From Pseudomonas capeferrum (GTDB lineage: Bacteria; Pseudomonadota; Gammaproteobacteria; Pseudomonadales; Pseudomonadaceae): a DNA stretch of 64,000 bases. Positions 33,113-41,444 of this stretch are shown here, piece by piece. The DNA is taken from NCBI RefSeq assembly GCF_013523055.1, contig NZ_JAAMQM010000026.1, positions 24,288 to 88,287 on the forward strand. The letters run 5' to 3'. The position numbers and the translations under genes are program-made. How positions within the stretch are numbered: the stretch's first letter is position 1; each line of letters begins with the position of its first letter. The notes beneath the pieces are model-generated. The model did not search any database. It was not told the origin of the DNA and saw only the letters and a program-made list of their open reading frames with translations.

Positions 33113-33143
33113 GAAAAAAAAAGCCTGCGCTTTCAGCGCAGGC
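33113..33143 (-). terminator. Intrinsic terminator after the lignostilbene-dioxygenase-like gene
   Basis: The stem GCCTGCGC (33123-33130) pairs with GCGCAGGC (33136-33143). On the minus strand it is followed by a run of ten T (A-run at 33113-33122). It separates the dioxygenase operon from the envelope operon promoter. Confidence 0.92.
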
Positions 33144-33175
33144 CCTCGATGTTTCAGCGCCTTCATGGCGCCGGC

Positions 33176-34633
33176 TCAGTCGCGCAGCGGCAGCGCGTCG
33201 GACGAGACCCAGTTACCGTGAACCTGGCAACGCAGGCGCAATGGCAACTTGATTCTCGCAATGGGCCCTCGGTCCAGATGCTCGGCCTCGACCAACACCA
33301 CTTCGCTAAGATTCTGGTCGTGCAAGTCGACCACAAAGGCCAGATAACCTTCGTGTCCGCTCTGGCGCGAGGCGATATGCACGTGCTCCTGCACGGTGGT
33401 ATTGGGCCCCAGGGCCAGGCTCTTTATCGCCCCGCCATCAAGATCCAGACGCATGACGGTGTTGAACCCCGCCCCTACCGGACCGCTGACCAACGGAGGA
33501 CCGTTCTGCGGGTTGAAACCCTGGTAGTAGCCGATCCGGTAATCGACCATGAAATCCTTGTCGGCCACCCGCGGAAAGTCGCCAGCGGGGCCGATGACCC
33601 GCTCCTCGATATGCTCCCCAGGTTGCGACAGGTCGAAGCTCCAGCGTACGTAATGGCTGCGGATATCCTTGGGTTGCAAGTCGATATTGGAGTCTTTCTT
33701 GATAAACGGAAACGGCGGGCACACCGACAGACCGAAGTCCAGATGGACCTGCTCGCCGTCGCTGAAGGCGTTCATGAAGTGGAACGAGGAGCACGCCGGC
33801 GAGCGCTTGAACCAGCGCATTTCGCTGACCTTGCCATAGCGCGGCATGATCCCGACCCAGGCGTCCTCTCCCTGCTCGAAGACCCAATGGGGTCCGCCTG
33901 CTTCCATACGCTGCTTGTTGGCGATGGTGGGAAATACCGGAAAGATGATGTGCTCGCGAGTGACCGCGAAATCGTGCATGAACGAGGCGTAAGGTGTCTG
34001 GAACCACTGCTCACTGACGAGCTTGCCATCACGGTCGACAATGCACAGCGCCACATCACGTGTCGCCAGCCCGCCCGCTTCATAACCAAAAAAGAACAGT
34101 TCGCCCGTCTGCGGGTCCAGTCGCGTGTGGGCGGCCATGGTTTCGCTGCGCAGCGCGCCGTTGAAATCATAGGAGCCCAGGGTTTCCAGGGTGTAAGGGT
34201 CCAGTTGGTAAGGACGACCGTCTTCTTTCATCGCAAGCAGCTTGCCGGCGTGCCAGACAGGCGTGGTGTTGGCCACCGTGCGGTCGACCACCCCGCGCAC
34301 GCTTGGGTCATCGGTGTAGGGGTTGCGATAGCGTCCGTGCAAGCCACGGCGAGCCTTGCGCTCTGCCTTCAGGCGCTCGGTCATGATGTAGCGCATCTTG
34401 AAATCGACATGGCCGTTTTCAAAGCGGAATGCGCTGACCATGCCGTCGCCTGAAAGGTAAGTGTCTTCGCCAAGCATCGGCGGGTACTGCGGATCGGGCA
34501 CGCAACGAAACCAGGTGCCTTCGATCTCGGCGGGTATCTGCCCCTCCACGACCAGATCGAAGATGTCGCACTCGACCCGCGAAGGCGCATTGAAACCGCT
34601 ATAGTCCATGGTGTTGGGAAACGCTTGTGTCAT
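33176..34633 (-). CDS. Carotenoid-cleavage-family oxygenase, probable lignostilbene dioxygenase
   Basis: The 485-residue protein is a seven-bladed-propeller iron oxygenase. Its four iron-ligand histidines are visible at residues 169 (Ala-Ala-His-Thr), 220 (Phe-Met-His-Asp), 285 (Ser-Phe-His-Phe) and 472 (Gln-Val-His-Gly). Tyr102 and Lys136 match the Tyr/Lys pair that binds and activates the phenolic 4-OH in lignostilbene and isoeugenol oxygenases, as remembered from NOV1/LSD structures. The expected reaction is cleavage of the central double bond of a 4-hydroxystilbene to two aldehydes (vanillin and a 5-formyl partner). No signal peptide, so cytoplasmic. Isoeugenol monooxygenase is the main alternative. 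The PQQ-dehydrogenase gene lies 27 bases upstream. Confidence 0.82.
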   Translation of the reverse strand: MTQAFPNTMDYSGFNAPSRVECDIFDLVVEGQIPAEIEGTWFRCVPDPQYPPMLGEDTYLSGDGMVSAFRFENGHVDFKMRYIMTERLKAERKARRGLHGRYRNPYTDDPSVRGVVDRTVANTTPVWHAGKLLAMKEDGRPYQLDPYTLETLGSYDFNGALRSETMAAHTRLDPQTGELFFFGYEAGGLATRDVALCIVDRDGKLVSEQWFQTPYASFMHDFAVTREHIIFPVFPTIANKQRMEAGGPHWVFEQGEDAWVGIMPRYGKVSEMRWFKRSPACSSFHFMNAFSDGEQVHLDFGLSVCPPFPFIKKDSNIDLQPKDIRSHYVRWSFDLSQPGEHIEERVIGPAGDFPRVADKDFMVDYRIGYYQGFNPQNGPPLVSGPVGAGFNTVMRLDLDGGAIKSLALGPNTTVQEHVHIASRQSGHEGYLAFVVDLHDQNLSEVVLVEAEHLDRGPIARIKLPLRLRCQVHGNWVSSDALPLRD

Positions 34634-34660
34634 GCCGAAGCCCTCGCTTTTTTGTTGTTG

Positions 34661-36784
34661 TCAGTGACCGCGCACCGATGGCGCGATTGCTTCACCGGCG
34701 CGTTGTCGGTAAGCGGTATCGATCAGATAGGCGTGAATCTGTTGGACCTGCTCGACCTTGAGCACATCGGCAAACGAGGCCATGCCGCCGTCGGCCAGGA
34801 TGCCGCCCAGCACAATGGGCTCGAACGCCATATGCATGCCCAATGGCATATTGAACAGGTCTGGGTAATTGGAGCGCGCCGGCCCCAGGCCTCCCCCATG
34901 GCAGCGGTTGCAGTTGAGCGCGAACAGGCGTCCGCCCTCCTGTATCGCCTGGGTGCTGGCCTCGGTGCGCGGTGGCAATGGATTGAGAATGGGCGCCGGC
35001 AACGGCTCGGGCAAAGGCGTGGGGCCGCCGTCCAGCTTGAACGCCAGCAGGCGCCCGCGGTTGGAGTGGTCATACGCTGCGGCGCCCGGCATCAGTTGCG
35101 AACCTGGCAAACCACCGTAACCTGCAAGCACCGCGATGTACTGTTGCCCATCCACCTCGTAGCTCATGGGCGCTGCCATGATGCCGGTGCCAACATGAAT
35201 GTCCTTGAGCAATTTACCGTCGGTGGCGCGGTAGGCACGCAGATGTCCATCGGTGGTGCCCTGGAACACCAGGTTGCCTGCCGTGGCGAGCGTACCGCCA
35301 TTCCACAGGCCGCTGTTGGGCGCTCGCCAGACTTCCTTCTGGCGCAACGGATCCCAGGCCATCAGGTATTCCTCGAAGCGCGGCGTGGGCTGGTTGGCCG
35401 TCAACTGCGCCAGCGCTTGTTGGGGCAAGGCGAAAAACGGCAAATAGCTCGAGCCCCAGTCCATGGTGTTCTTTTCGTGCTTCCAGTTCGCCTCCATGCT
35501 GAACACCATGGCCACATCGATGACGGGTATATAAGCCAGCCCCGTCGCTGGGCTGAAGGCCATGGGCATCCAGTTGTGCCCGCCCAAGGGGGATGGGTAG
35601 ATCAACTTCGGGCCCTGACTGTAGTCGCCCTGCGGCGATTTCACCGGGCGTCCGCTGGCCAGATCGACACGCTCAGCCCAGGTCGCGGTGACATATTTTT
35701 CGGCGCTCAGCAGCTTGCCGTTGCGACGATCGAGCACATAGTAAAAACCGTTCTTGGGCGCCTGCATCAATACCGGTACCGGCGCGTTGTCGATGGTCAG
35801 TTCGGCCAACACCATCGGCTGGGTGGCGGTGAAATCCCAGCTGTCGCCAGGTGTGGTCTGGTAATACCAGACCAGCCGGCCGGTGTCCGGGTTGATCGCC
35901 AGGATCGAAGACAGAAACAGATTATCGGTCTGCTCGGGGCTGCGCAGCCAGGCCGGGTGCGGTGAACCGTTACCCACTCCCACATACAAGAGATTCAGTT
36001 GCGGGTCATAGACCATGCTGTCCCAGACCGTGCCGCCACCACCGGACTCCCAGAGCGTATCCTTGCTCCAGGTCTTGGCGGCCATCTCCAGTTCGGGATG
36101 CTCGTAACCGTTTTTCGGGTCGCCCGGCACCGTGAAGAAACGCCAACGCTGCTGGCCTGTTTTCAAGTCATAGGCGGTGACGTAGCCGCGCACACCGAAT
36201 TCGGCACCGGCATTGCCGATCACCACCACATCGCCCGCCACCTGGGGTGCGCCGTTCAACGTGTAGGCGCGGCCGCGATCGATCAGGGTATCGACCTTCC
36301 ACAGTACCTGGCCGGTCCGCTCATCAAGGCTGACCAGATAGCCGTCAAGCTGGCCGACATAGACCTTGCCATCGGCCAGGGCCACACCCCGATTGCTGAC
36401 ATCGCAACAGGTCTTGCGCCCCCAGGCACCGTCCAGTTGCGGATCGAACCGCCAGACCTCTTTGCCGGTAGCCGCCTGTACCGCGTGTACCACACCCCAG
36501 GGACCACTGGTGAACAACACACCGTCATGCATCACAGGCGTGGCCTGCATGCCACGCTGCACCCGCCCGCGCTGCACACTGGTATCGTATTCCCATGCCA
36601 GGCCCAGCCGCTCGACCGACTGCTCGTTGATCTGCTCCAAAGGCGAAAAATACTGCTCACCAAAGCCCCCGCCAGCGGGCCATTCGCTCTGCTGTGAGGC
36701 GCAAGCCTGGACGCCCGACCAGAGCGATGCGACCAGCACCCAGGCCCACCGAAGGTTTTTCTTGTGATTAGCCAGTAAAGCCAT
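34661..36784 (-). CDS. PQQ-dependent quinohemoprotein alcohol dehydrogenase
   Basis: The ATG at 36784 (after GGGGGAA) gives a 707-residue precursor with a signal peptide (hydrophobic stretch about residues 13-27), so it is periplasmic. The eight-bladed PQQ domain shows the adjacent-cysteine disulphide Lys-Thr-Cys-Cys-Asp and W-motif repeats such as Gly-Trp-type and Leu-Leu-Tyr-Val-Gly-Val-Gly-Asn-Gly. Trp-Asp-Phe-Thr-Ala is also present. A C-terminal cytochrome c domain has the haem site Cys-Asn-Arg-Cys-His. Type II enzymes of this sort oxidise primary alcohols and pass electrons to azurin or cytochrome c. Here the allylic or propanol side chain of a lignin dimer is the likely substrate. Confidence 0.87.
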   Translation of the reverse strand: MALLANHKKNLRWAWVLVASLWSGVQACASQQSEWPAGGGFGEQYFSPLEQINEQSVERLGLAWEYDTSVQRGRVQRGMQATPVMHDGVLFTSGPWGVVHAVQAATGKEVWRFDPQLDGAWGRKTCCDVSNRGVALADGKVYVGQLDGYLVSLDERTGQVLWKVDTLIDRGRAYTLNGAPQVAGDVVVIGNAGAEFGVRGYVTAYDLKTGQQRWRFFTVPGDPKNGYEHPELEMAAKTWSKDTLWESGGGGTVWDSMVYDPQLNLLYVGVGNGSPHPAWLRSPEQTDNLFLSSILAINPDTGRLVWYYQTTPGDSWDFTATQPMVLAELTIDNAPVPVLMQAPKNGFYYVLDRRNGKLLSAEKYVTATWAERVDLASGRPVKSPQGDYSQGPKLIYPSPLGGHNWMPMAFSPATGLAYIPVIDVAMVFSMEANWKHEKNTMDWGSSYLPFFALPQQALAQLTANQPTPRFEEYLMAWDPLRQKEVWRAPNSGLWNGGTLATAGNLVFQGTTDGHLRAYRATDGKLLKDIHVGTGIMAAPMSYEVDGQQYIAVLAGYGGLPGSQLMPGAAAYDHSNRGRLLAFKLDGGPTPLPEPLPAPILNPLPPRTEASTQAIQEGGRLFALNCNRCHGGGLGPARSNYPDLFNMPLGMHMAFEPIVLGGILADGGMASFADVLKVEQVQQIHAYLIDTAYRQRAGEAIAPSVRGH

Positions 36785-36847
36785 GATTCCCCCATTTCCC
36801 CAACAGACGTAGGCGAGCGAATCCGCCCGCACAGGCCTTTGCGTGTC

Positions 36848-38263
36848 TTAGTGCTGCGTACGGGTGGCCAGATCGCGCTTCATCACCCGGCCGGCCATGT
36901 AATAGGCCAGCGCCGCCAGAATGAAGCCGCCGGTGCAGGTGACGATGGCATGACGCAACCCCATCACCGAAGCTTCCCGGCAAGCCTGGGCCAGTGCCTG
37001 TTCGGCACCCGCTGGTGGCATGCCGCCGGGGCAAAGCGCACGGTAATCACCCAGGGTAAAGGCATGGGCGGCATACAGGTCACTGGCCAGGCCTATAAAC
37101 AACGGGCCCAGGCCCATGCCCACCAGATTGAGCACGAACAGCAATATCGCCGATGCCGAAGCGCGCATGCGCGGTTCCACCAGGTTCTGGGTCACCGCAA
37201 AGGTCGGCGGTTGATGGAACATGACGAAAATGCAGCCCACGAAGATAAACAGCACGCTCATCTGCCAATCCTGCTGCAAAAAGCCCAATGCGTAGCACGG
37301 CGCTGCAACCAGGAAACTCAGGGCAGGAACCCAGCCGTACCATTTCTCGCCCCGGCGTGCGGCCCAGTCCGAAGTGAAGCCGCCCAACGCACTGCCGATC
37401 AACCCGGCACCACCGGAAATAATGGCAAACATCAGCCCGGCCTTGGCATAGCTCATGTCGAAGGCGCGGATCATGTACACGGGTATGAACAGGTTGATAC
37501 CGAAGGTCGCGAACCCACCCAGGCCGGCGCCGCAGGCAATACGGCGAAAGGTGGCCAAGCCGAACAGGCGCTTGAGCACCTGGATAAAACCGGGCACCTG
37601 CGCGGTGTCCTGATAATGTTGGTCGGACAGACCGCGTTTGGGCTCACGCAGGGTAAACACCACCAGCAAGCCCAGTACTATGCCCGGCAGCCCGAGGATG
37701 TAAAACGCCTCACGCCAGCCATAATTCTGCACGACCCAGCCCCCGATCACCGCGCCCGCGCCCGCGCCCAGAGGCACTCCCAACGAGAAGATCGCCAAGG
37801 CCGAGGCACGCCGTTCGCGAGGAAAATGGTCGGCAATCAGTGAATGCGCCGACGGCGTGCAGCCCGCCTCTCCCACCCCGACACCCATACGAAACAGCAA
37901 CAGCTGAATAAAACCGTTGGCTGTGCCGCACAGGGCGGTCATGGTCGACCAGACCACCACGCAAAGGGAAATGATCTTGACCCGATTGTGACGTTCGGCA
38001 AGCCGGGCGATGGGAATGCCCAGCACGGTGTAGAACAGCGCGAACGCCAGACCGCCGAGCAGGCCGAGCTGCATGTCGCTCAGGTGCAAGTCTTCCTTCA
38101 CGGCCTGGCCCACGGTCGCCATGATGATGCGGTCCATGAAGCTGGAGGCGTATACCAGCACCAGCATGAACAGCAACCAGCTGCGGTAAGCGCGCGTATA
38201 TAACGTAGTGGGCTGTGAGGCGGGGGTGGAGAGCTTAGGCTGAGCGGCACTGGTAGTACTCAT
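36848..38263 (-). CDS. MFS transporter (spinster-like/aromatic compound carrier)
   Basis: The start at 38263 (after CAGGAGT) yields 471 residues; an upstream frame to 38320 is not needed. Twelve membrane segments can be followed, with Tyr-Ala-Ser-Ser-Phe-Met-Asp-Arg in TM1, Ile-Ala-Arg-Leu-Ala-Glu-Arg-His-Asn-Arg in loop 2-3 and Gly-Val-Gly-Glu-Ala-Gly-Cys-Thr-Pro in TM5 (motif C-like). The family includes bacterial spinster-type and aromatic-acid carriers. It is the first gene of the minus-strand operon followed by the PQQ dehydrogenase and the dioxygenase, with the CTTATATAAG-type site at 38386 upstream. Uptake of the aromatic across the inner membrane is inferred. Confidence 0.85.
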   Translation of the reverse strand: MSTTSAAQPKLSTPASQPTTLYTRAYRSWLLFMLVLVYASSFMDRIIMATVGQAVKEDLHLSDMQLGLLGGLAFALFYTVLGIPIARLAERHNRVKIISLCVVVWSTMTALCGTANGFIQLLLFRMGVGVGEAGCTPSAHSLIADHFPRERRASALAIFSLGVPLGAGAGAVIGGWVVQNYGWREAFYILGLPGIVLGLLVVFTLREPKRGLSDQHYQDTAQVPGFIQVLKRLFGLATFRRIACGAGLGGFATFGINLFIPVYMIRAFDMSYAKAGLMFAIISGGAGLIGSALGGFTSDWAARRGEKWYGWVPALSFLVAAPCYALGFLQQDWQMSVLFIFVGCIFVMFHQPPTFAVTQNLVEPRMRASASAILLFVLNLVGMGLGPLFIGLASDLYAAHAFTLGDYRALCPGGMPPAGAEQALAQACREASVMGLRHAIVTCTGGFILAALAYYMAGRVMKRDLATRTQH

Positions 38264-38385
38264 CGCATACTCCTGCAGAGCCGCTGAACGGCTTCTATTT
38301 GTTGTTCGATACAGATACATGCCCCGATCCAGAGGGGTTGCCTGCCGGGCAAGCCTAACCCCTTAGACATTTGGTAGCAAGAGGG

Positions 38386-38395
38386 TTTATATAAG
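38386..38395. promoter_or_regulatory. TTTATATAAG operator, MFS / NTF2-like divergent promoter
   Basis: A one-base variant of the island palindrome. A further loose copy, CTTAAATAAA, lies at 38401-38410. It lies between the minus-strand MFS start (38263) and the plus-strand NTF2-like start (38441). Confidence 0.55.
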
Positions 38396-38440
38396 GTCTG
38401 CTTAAATAAAAACCATCACCCCGATCAGGAAGCGCTACCC

Positions 38441-38824
38441 ATGCAAAAAGCTGATTATCTGCGTTACATCGATTGCTTCAATCGTGGCGATTTCGCCGGC
38501 TTTTCTTGCTTCTATGCCGACGATGTCGTGTTGGAACTGGGGACCAAGGCACGGCTCGAAGGCCGAGCGGCCATCGTCGCGTTCTATCGCCAGAACAAGG
38601 ACCGCGTGCGGGAAACCCTGCGCGTCGACAACCTGATCATTGACGATACGGGTATCGCCGCTGAGCTGGATACGCAGTTTCTAGCCCTGCAAGACTGGCC
38701 CGATTTCATCGCCGGTCCCCTCCGTCAGGGCGATACCCTGCACATCGTCAGCCTGGTGCATTACCGCCTGCTGGATGGCCTTTTCAGCCATATCAAGTCG
38801 GCTCGCTGCGCAACCCTCAGTTGA
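38441..38824 (+). CDS. NTF2-like/SnoaL-fold protein, possible lyase or isomerase
   Basis: This 127-residue protein fits the cone-shaped NTF2-like fold. An N-terminal helix (Tyr-Leu-Arg-Tyr-Ile-Asp-Cys-Phe-Asn-Arg-Gly-Asp) is followed by Phe-Tyr-Ala-Asp-Asp-Val-Val-Leu-Glu-Leu, a helix with Gly-Arg-Ala-Ala-Ile, and beta strands. The Asp-Asp of the Tyr-Ala-Asp-Asp motif often lines the pocket. In Novosphingobium the NTF2-like enzyme LdpA removes the gamma carbon of a diarylpropane as formaldehyde to make lignostilbene. A comparable role would feed the dioxygenase at 33176. This is inference; the family is functionally diverse, and alternatives include isomerases and non-enzymatic proteins. Confidence 0.65.
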   Translation: MQKADYLRYIDCFNRGDFAGFSCFYADDVVLELGTKARLEGRAAIVAFYRQNKDRVRETLRVDNLIIDDTGIAAELDTQFLALQDWPDFIAGPLRQGDTLHIVSLVHYRLLDGLFSHIKSARCATLS

Positions 38825-38830
38825 GAGGGG

Positions 38831-38860
38831 CCAGCCGCGCCGGGTTCTGCGCGCGGCTGG
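38831..38860. terminator. Hairpin between convergent NTF2-like and dehydrogenase genes
   Basis: Arms CCAGCCGCGC (38831-38840) and GCGCGGCTGG (38851-38860) flank a 10-base loop in the 42-base convergent gap. No T-run. Confidence 0.65.
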
Positions 38861-38866
38861 CGCGGC

Positions 38867-40030
38867 TCACTCGTATCGCTTGAGCATGGTCTTGGCGATC
38901 ACCAACTGCAGCACCTGGCTGGTGCCTTCGTAGATGCGCATCGCTCGTGCATCCCGATACAGGCGCTCGACCGGATACTCGGCGACATAACCTGCGCCAC
39001 CGAAAATCTGCACTGCCCGGTCGGCCACCCGTCCGACCATTTCCGAGCAGTAGTATTTGGCCGAAGCCGCCAGGGTGCGTGCGTCTTCACCGTTCTGCAG
39101 GGCCTGACCGGCGCGCATGGCCAAGGCGTGTCCCGCCAGGTACTCCGCTTCGGAGTCGGCGAGCATGGCCTGGATCAACTGGAAGTTGGCGATGGGCTGG
39201 CCGAACTGGCGGCGCTGCATGGCGTAGCGTGCCGCCTCGTCGATAATGCGCTTGGCCAGCCCCACCGCCGAGGCGGCAACACTCGCCCTACCGCTGTCGA
39301 GTACCTGCATGGCAATCCGAAAGCCTTTGCCGGCGTTGCTTTCACCGCCGACCATGGCACTGGCCGGTACCCGCACATTTTCGAAAATCACATCGCAGAT
39401 CGAGGAACCGCGCTGGCCCATCTTTTTCTCCGGCTTGCCCACCTGCAGGCCGGGGGTAGTGCGCTCCACAATAAAAGCACTGATGCCATCCGCGCCCGGC
39501 TTGCTCTTGTCGGTGCGCGCCATGACCGTGAACACGTCGGCATGCAAGGCATTGGTGATAAAGCGCTTGGTGCCGTTGATAACGTAATCGTCGCCATCAC
39601 GCACCGCGCTGGTCCTCAGGCTGCCCGCATCGGAACCGGCTTCAGGTTCTGTCAGGCAGAAGGCCGCGCGATACTCTCCGCTGGCCAGGCGCGGCAGATA
39701 CTTTTGCTTCTGAGCCTCGGTACCTGCCAACAAGATGCCCTTGCTGCCGATCCCCACGTTCGGCCAGAACACAAGGCGAAACGCCTGGGAGGTCTGGCTG
39801 AACAGCATCTGCACCTGCATTTCCTGCTCGATGTCCAGCTCCAGGCCGCCATACGCTTGGGGGATACCCAAGCCGAAGAAGCCCATCTCGCGCATTTCCG
39901 ACACCACGTCATCGGGCACGGCATTGTTCTCCTCCACCGTGTCTTCCAACGGCATCAGCCGGTTTTTCACATAGCGTTCAACGGTGTGCAGCAGTTCCTG
40001 AAAGCTTTCGGAATCAAAGGCGCTAGCCAT
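38867..40030 (-). CDS. Acyl-CoA dehydrogenase
   Basis: The 387-residue flavoprotein has the canonical motifs: Cys-Leu-Thr-Glu-Pro-Glu-Ala-Gly-Ser-Asp, Tyr-Val-Ile-Asn-Gly-Thr-Lys-Arg-Phe-Ile-Thr-Asn, Arg-Arg-Gln-Phe-Gly, Gln-Ile-Phe-Gly-Gly-Ala-Gly-Tyr and the C-terminal Ile-Tyr-Glu-Gly-Thr-Ser-Gln with the catalytic glutamate. An acyl-CoA dehydrogenase often accompanies ferulate gene clusters in Pseudomonas. Here it could turn a dihydroferuloyl-type CoA ester (from saturated side chains) into the cinnamoyl-CoA needed by the hydratase-lyase at 51912. It is divergent from the LigW-like gene and shares its operator-bearing promoter region. Confidence 0.85.
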   Translation of the reverse strand: MASAFDSESFQELLHTVERYVKNRLMPLEDTVEENNAVPDDVVSEMREMGFFGLGIPQAYGGLELDIEQEMQVQMLFSQTSQAFRLVFWPNVGIGSKGILLAGTEAQKQKYLPRLASGEYRAAFCLTEPEAGSDAGSLRTSAVRDGDDYVINGTKRFITNALHADVFTVMARTDKSKPGADGISAFIVERTTPGLQVGKPEKKMGQRGSSICDVIFENVRVPASAMVGGESNAGKGFRIAMQVLDSGRASVAASAVGLAKRIIDEAARYAMQRRQFGQPIANFQLIQAMLADSEAEYLAGHALAMRAGQALQNGEDARTLAASAKYYCSEMVGRVADRAVQIFGGAGYVAEYPVERLYRDARAMRIYEGTSQVLQLVIAKTMLKRYE

Positions 40031-40064
40031 GGGTCGGGTCCTGTCGAGGAATTTTGTTGTGCCA

Positions 40065-40089
40065 CCTATGTAAGTCTATCTTATATAAA
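40065..40089. promoter_or_regulatory. Paired operator sites before the acyl-CoA dehydrogenase gene
   Basis: CCTATGTAAG (40065-40074) and CTTATATAAA (40080-40089) are each one base from island motif forms and lie 35-59 bases upstream of the minus-strand start. Confidence 0.55.
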
Positions 40090-40158
40090 TTGTAAAGCGA
40101 ATGGTCGCGGTGAGCCCCAAAATTTAACCGGCGATGCTCATTGACTAAATACGTATAC

Positions 40159-40168
40159 CTTATATAAG
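40159..40168. promoter_or_regulatory. CTTATATAAG operator before the LigW-like gene
   Basis: A perfect palindrome inside TATACCTTATATAAGTTATC, 62 bases before the ATG at 40230. It is the best-conserved example with 33034 and 52838. Confidence 0.7.
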
Positions 40169-40229
40169 TTATCATTCGAACAAAATGAAGACGCACCACC
40201 GCACTCCTTCAACTCAGGGAAAAACAACA

Positions 40230-41282
40230 ATGACCCAGCAGACCCCATCCAAAGCCGCCTACCGTCGAATCGCCACTGAAGAGGCGTTCGCACCCCGGGA
40301 GATGATCGACATCTACCGGCGCATGACCGCCGACAAGGTGATCGACGATCCCGGCTTCAACAGCATGTGGAGTTTCTACTTGAGTGGCTCCAGTGCCCGC
40401 GGGCGCTTCATCATCGATGGCCTGACAGACATGGAGCATCAACGCATTGCCCACATGGATGCCGCCGGCATCGATATGCAGGTGCTGTCCCTGACCTCTC
40501 CCGGTGTGCAGATCATGGACCGCGCCGAAGCGGTGTCCTTTGCCGGGCAGTCCAACGACTGGCTGGCCGACGCCATCAGCCGTCATCCCACCCGCCTCGC
40601 CGGACTGGCGGCCGTGGCCCCACAGGACCCTCAGGCTGCGGCCAGGGAGATCCAGCGCGGGGTGACCGAGTTGGGCCTCAAGGGGGTGATCATCAACTCC
40701 CACACCCATGGCGAATACCTGTCCGACCCCAAGTTCTGGGATATTTTCGAAGCTGCCCAGGCGCTTGACGTGCCGATCTACCTGCACCCCATGACGCCGC
40801 CAAAGAACATGATCGAGCCCTTGCTGGAATGCGGCCTGGATGGCGCGATTTTCGGCTTTGGCATGGAAACCGGCATGCATGCCCTGCGCATCATCACCGC
40901 CGGCGTGTTCGATCGGTTCCCCAAGCTGCAGATGATCCTTGGCCATATGGGCGAAGCGTTGCCGTTCTGGATGTTCCGCCTGGACTACATGCATGCGGCA
41001 ACCGTGCGCTCCGAGCGTTACGACAGCATGCGCCCACTGCAGCGCAAGCCTAGCGACTACCTCAAGCAAAACTTTCATATCACCAACAGCGGCATGGCCT
41101 GGGAGCCCGCCGTCAAGTTCACTCAAGAGCAGATCGGTGTTGATCGGGTGATGTACGCCATGGATTACCCCTACCAGTATGATCCGGCCGAAGTCATTGC
41201 CCTGGACGCCATGGACATCAGCGACGAGGCCAAGAAGAAGTTCTTCGAGACCAACGCAACCCGACTGTTCAAGCTTGACTGA
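40230..41282 (+). CDS. Amidohydrolase-2 decarboxylase, probable 5-carboxyvanillate decarboxylase (LigW-like)
   Basis: The 350-residue product would remove CO2 from 5-carboxyvanillate to give vanillate. The whole sequence runs parallel to LigW as I remember it from sphingomonads. The N-terminal Arg-Ile-Ala-Thr-Glu-Glu-Ala-Phe-Ala carries the metal-ligand Glu. Ala-Leu-Thr-Ser-Pro-Gly-Val-Gln is matched as Ser-Leu-Thr-Ser-Pro-Gly-Val-Gln. Further matches are Ile-Asn-Ser-His-Thr, Leu-His-Pro (His ligand), Gly-His-Met-Gly-Glu-Ala-Leu-Pro and Tyr-Ala-Met-Asp-Tyr-Pro-Tyr-Gln-Tyr (Asp ligand). The ATG at 40230 is used because the earlier one at 40185 abuts the operator without a ribosome site. It is a single-gene unit ending in hairpins. 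Gamma-resorcylate decarboxylase is a less likely alternative. Confidence 0.82.
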   Translation: MTQQTPSKAAYRRIATEEAFAPREMIDIYRRMTADKVIDDPGFNSMWSFYLSGSSARGRFIIDGLTDMEHQRIAHMDAAGIDMQVLSLTSPGVQIMDRAEAVSFAGQSNDWLADAISRHPTRLAGLAAVAPQDPQAAAREIQRGVTELGLKGVIINSHTHGEYLSDPKFWDIFEAAQALDVPIYLHPMTPPKNMIEPLLECGLDGAIFGFGMETGMHALRIITAGVFDRFPKLQMILGHMGEALPFWMFRLDYMHAATVRSERYDSMRPLQRKPSDYLKQNFHITNSGMAWEPAVKFTQEQIGVDRVMYAMDYPYQYDPAEVIALDAMDISDEAKKKFFETNATRLFKLD

Positions 41283-41299
41283 TACCCTTTGAGCGACCT

Positions 41300-41320
41300 G
41301 GCCGCCCCAACAGGGCGGCC
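41300..41320 (+). terminator. Hairpin after the LigW-like gene
   Basis: GGCCGCCC (41300-41307) pairs with GGGCGGCC (41313-41320) around CAACA, 18 bases after the stop, followed by TTCCC. Confidence 0.6.
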
Positions 41321-41408
41321 TTCCCTTGCGACTTCCCGTGAGTGCGTGAGCGAAACGCAAACACCCGCCAACCGGCGGGTGCGATGCAAATCCAGTAGCC
41401 AACACAAA

Positions 41409-41440
41409 CAACGGCCGCAGCCAACAGGCTGCGGCCGTTG
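41409..41440. terminator. Hairpin at the end of the eight-gene minus-strand operon
   Basis: Perfect 14-bp arms (CAACGGCCGCAGCC at 41409-41422, complement at 41427-41440) flank a 4-base loop, five bases beyond the aldehyde dehydrogenase stop on the minus strand. It is GC-rich with no long T-run. Confidence 0.7.
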
Positions 41441-41444
41441 CAGT

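Noticed and set aside
33176..34633. Isoeugenol or carotenoid cleavage as the sole role of the oxygenase
   Set aside because: The Tyr/Lys pair fits phenolic substrates, and the surrounding LigW, GMC and DUF3237 genes fit stilbene cleavage better; isoeugenol remains possible but explains fewer neighbours.
34625..35965. 446-codon plus-strand frame opposite the PQQ dehydrogenase
   Set aside because: It is the shadow of a gene with PQQ and haem motifs, with no start context.
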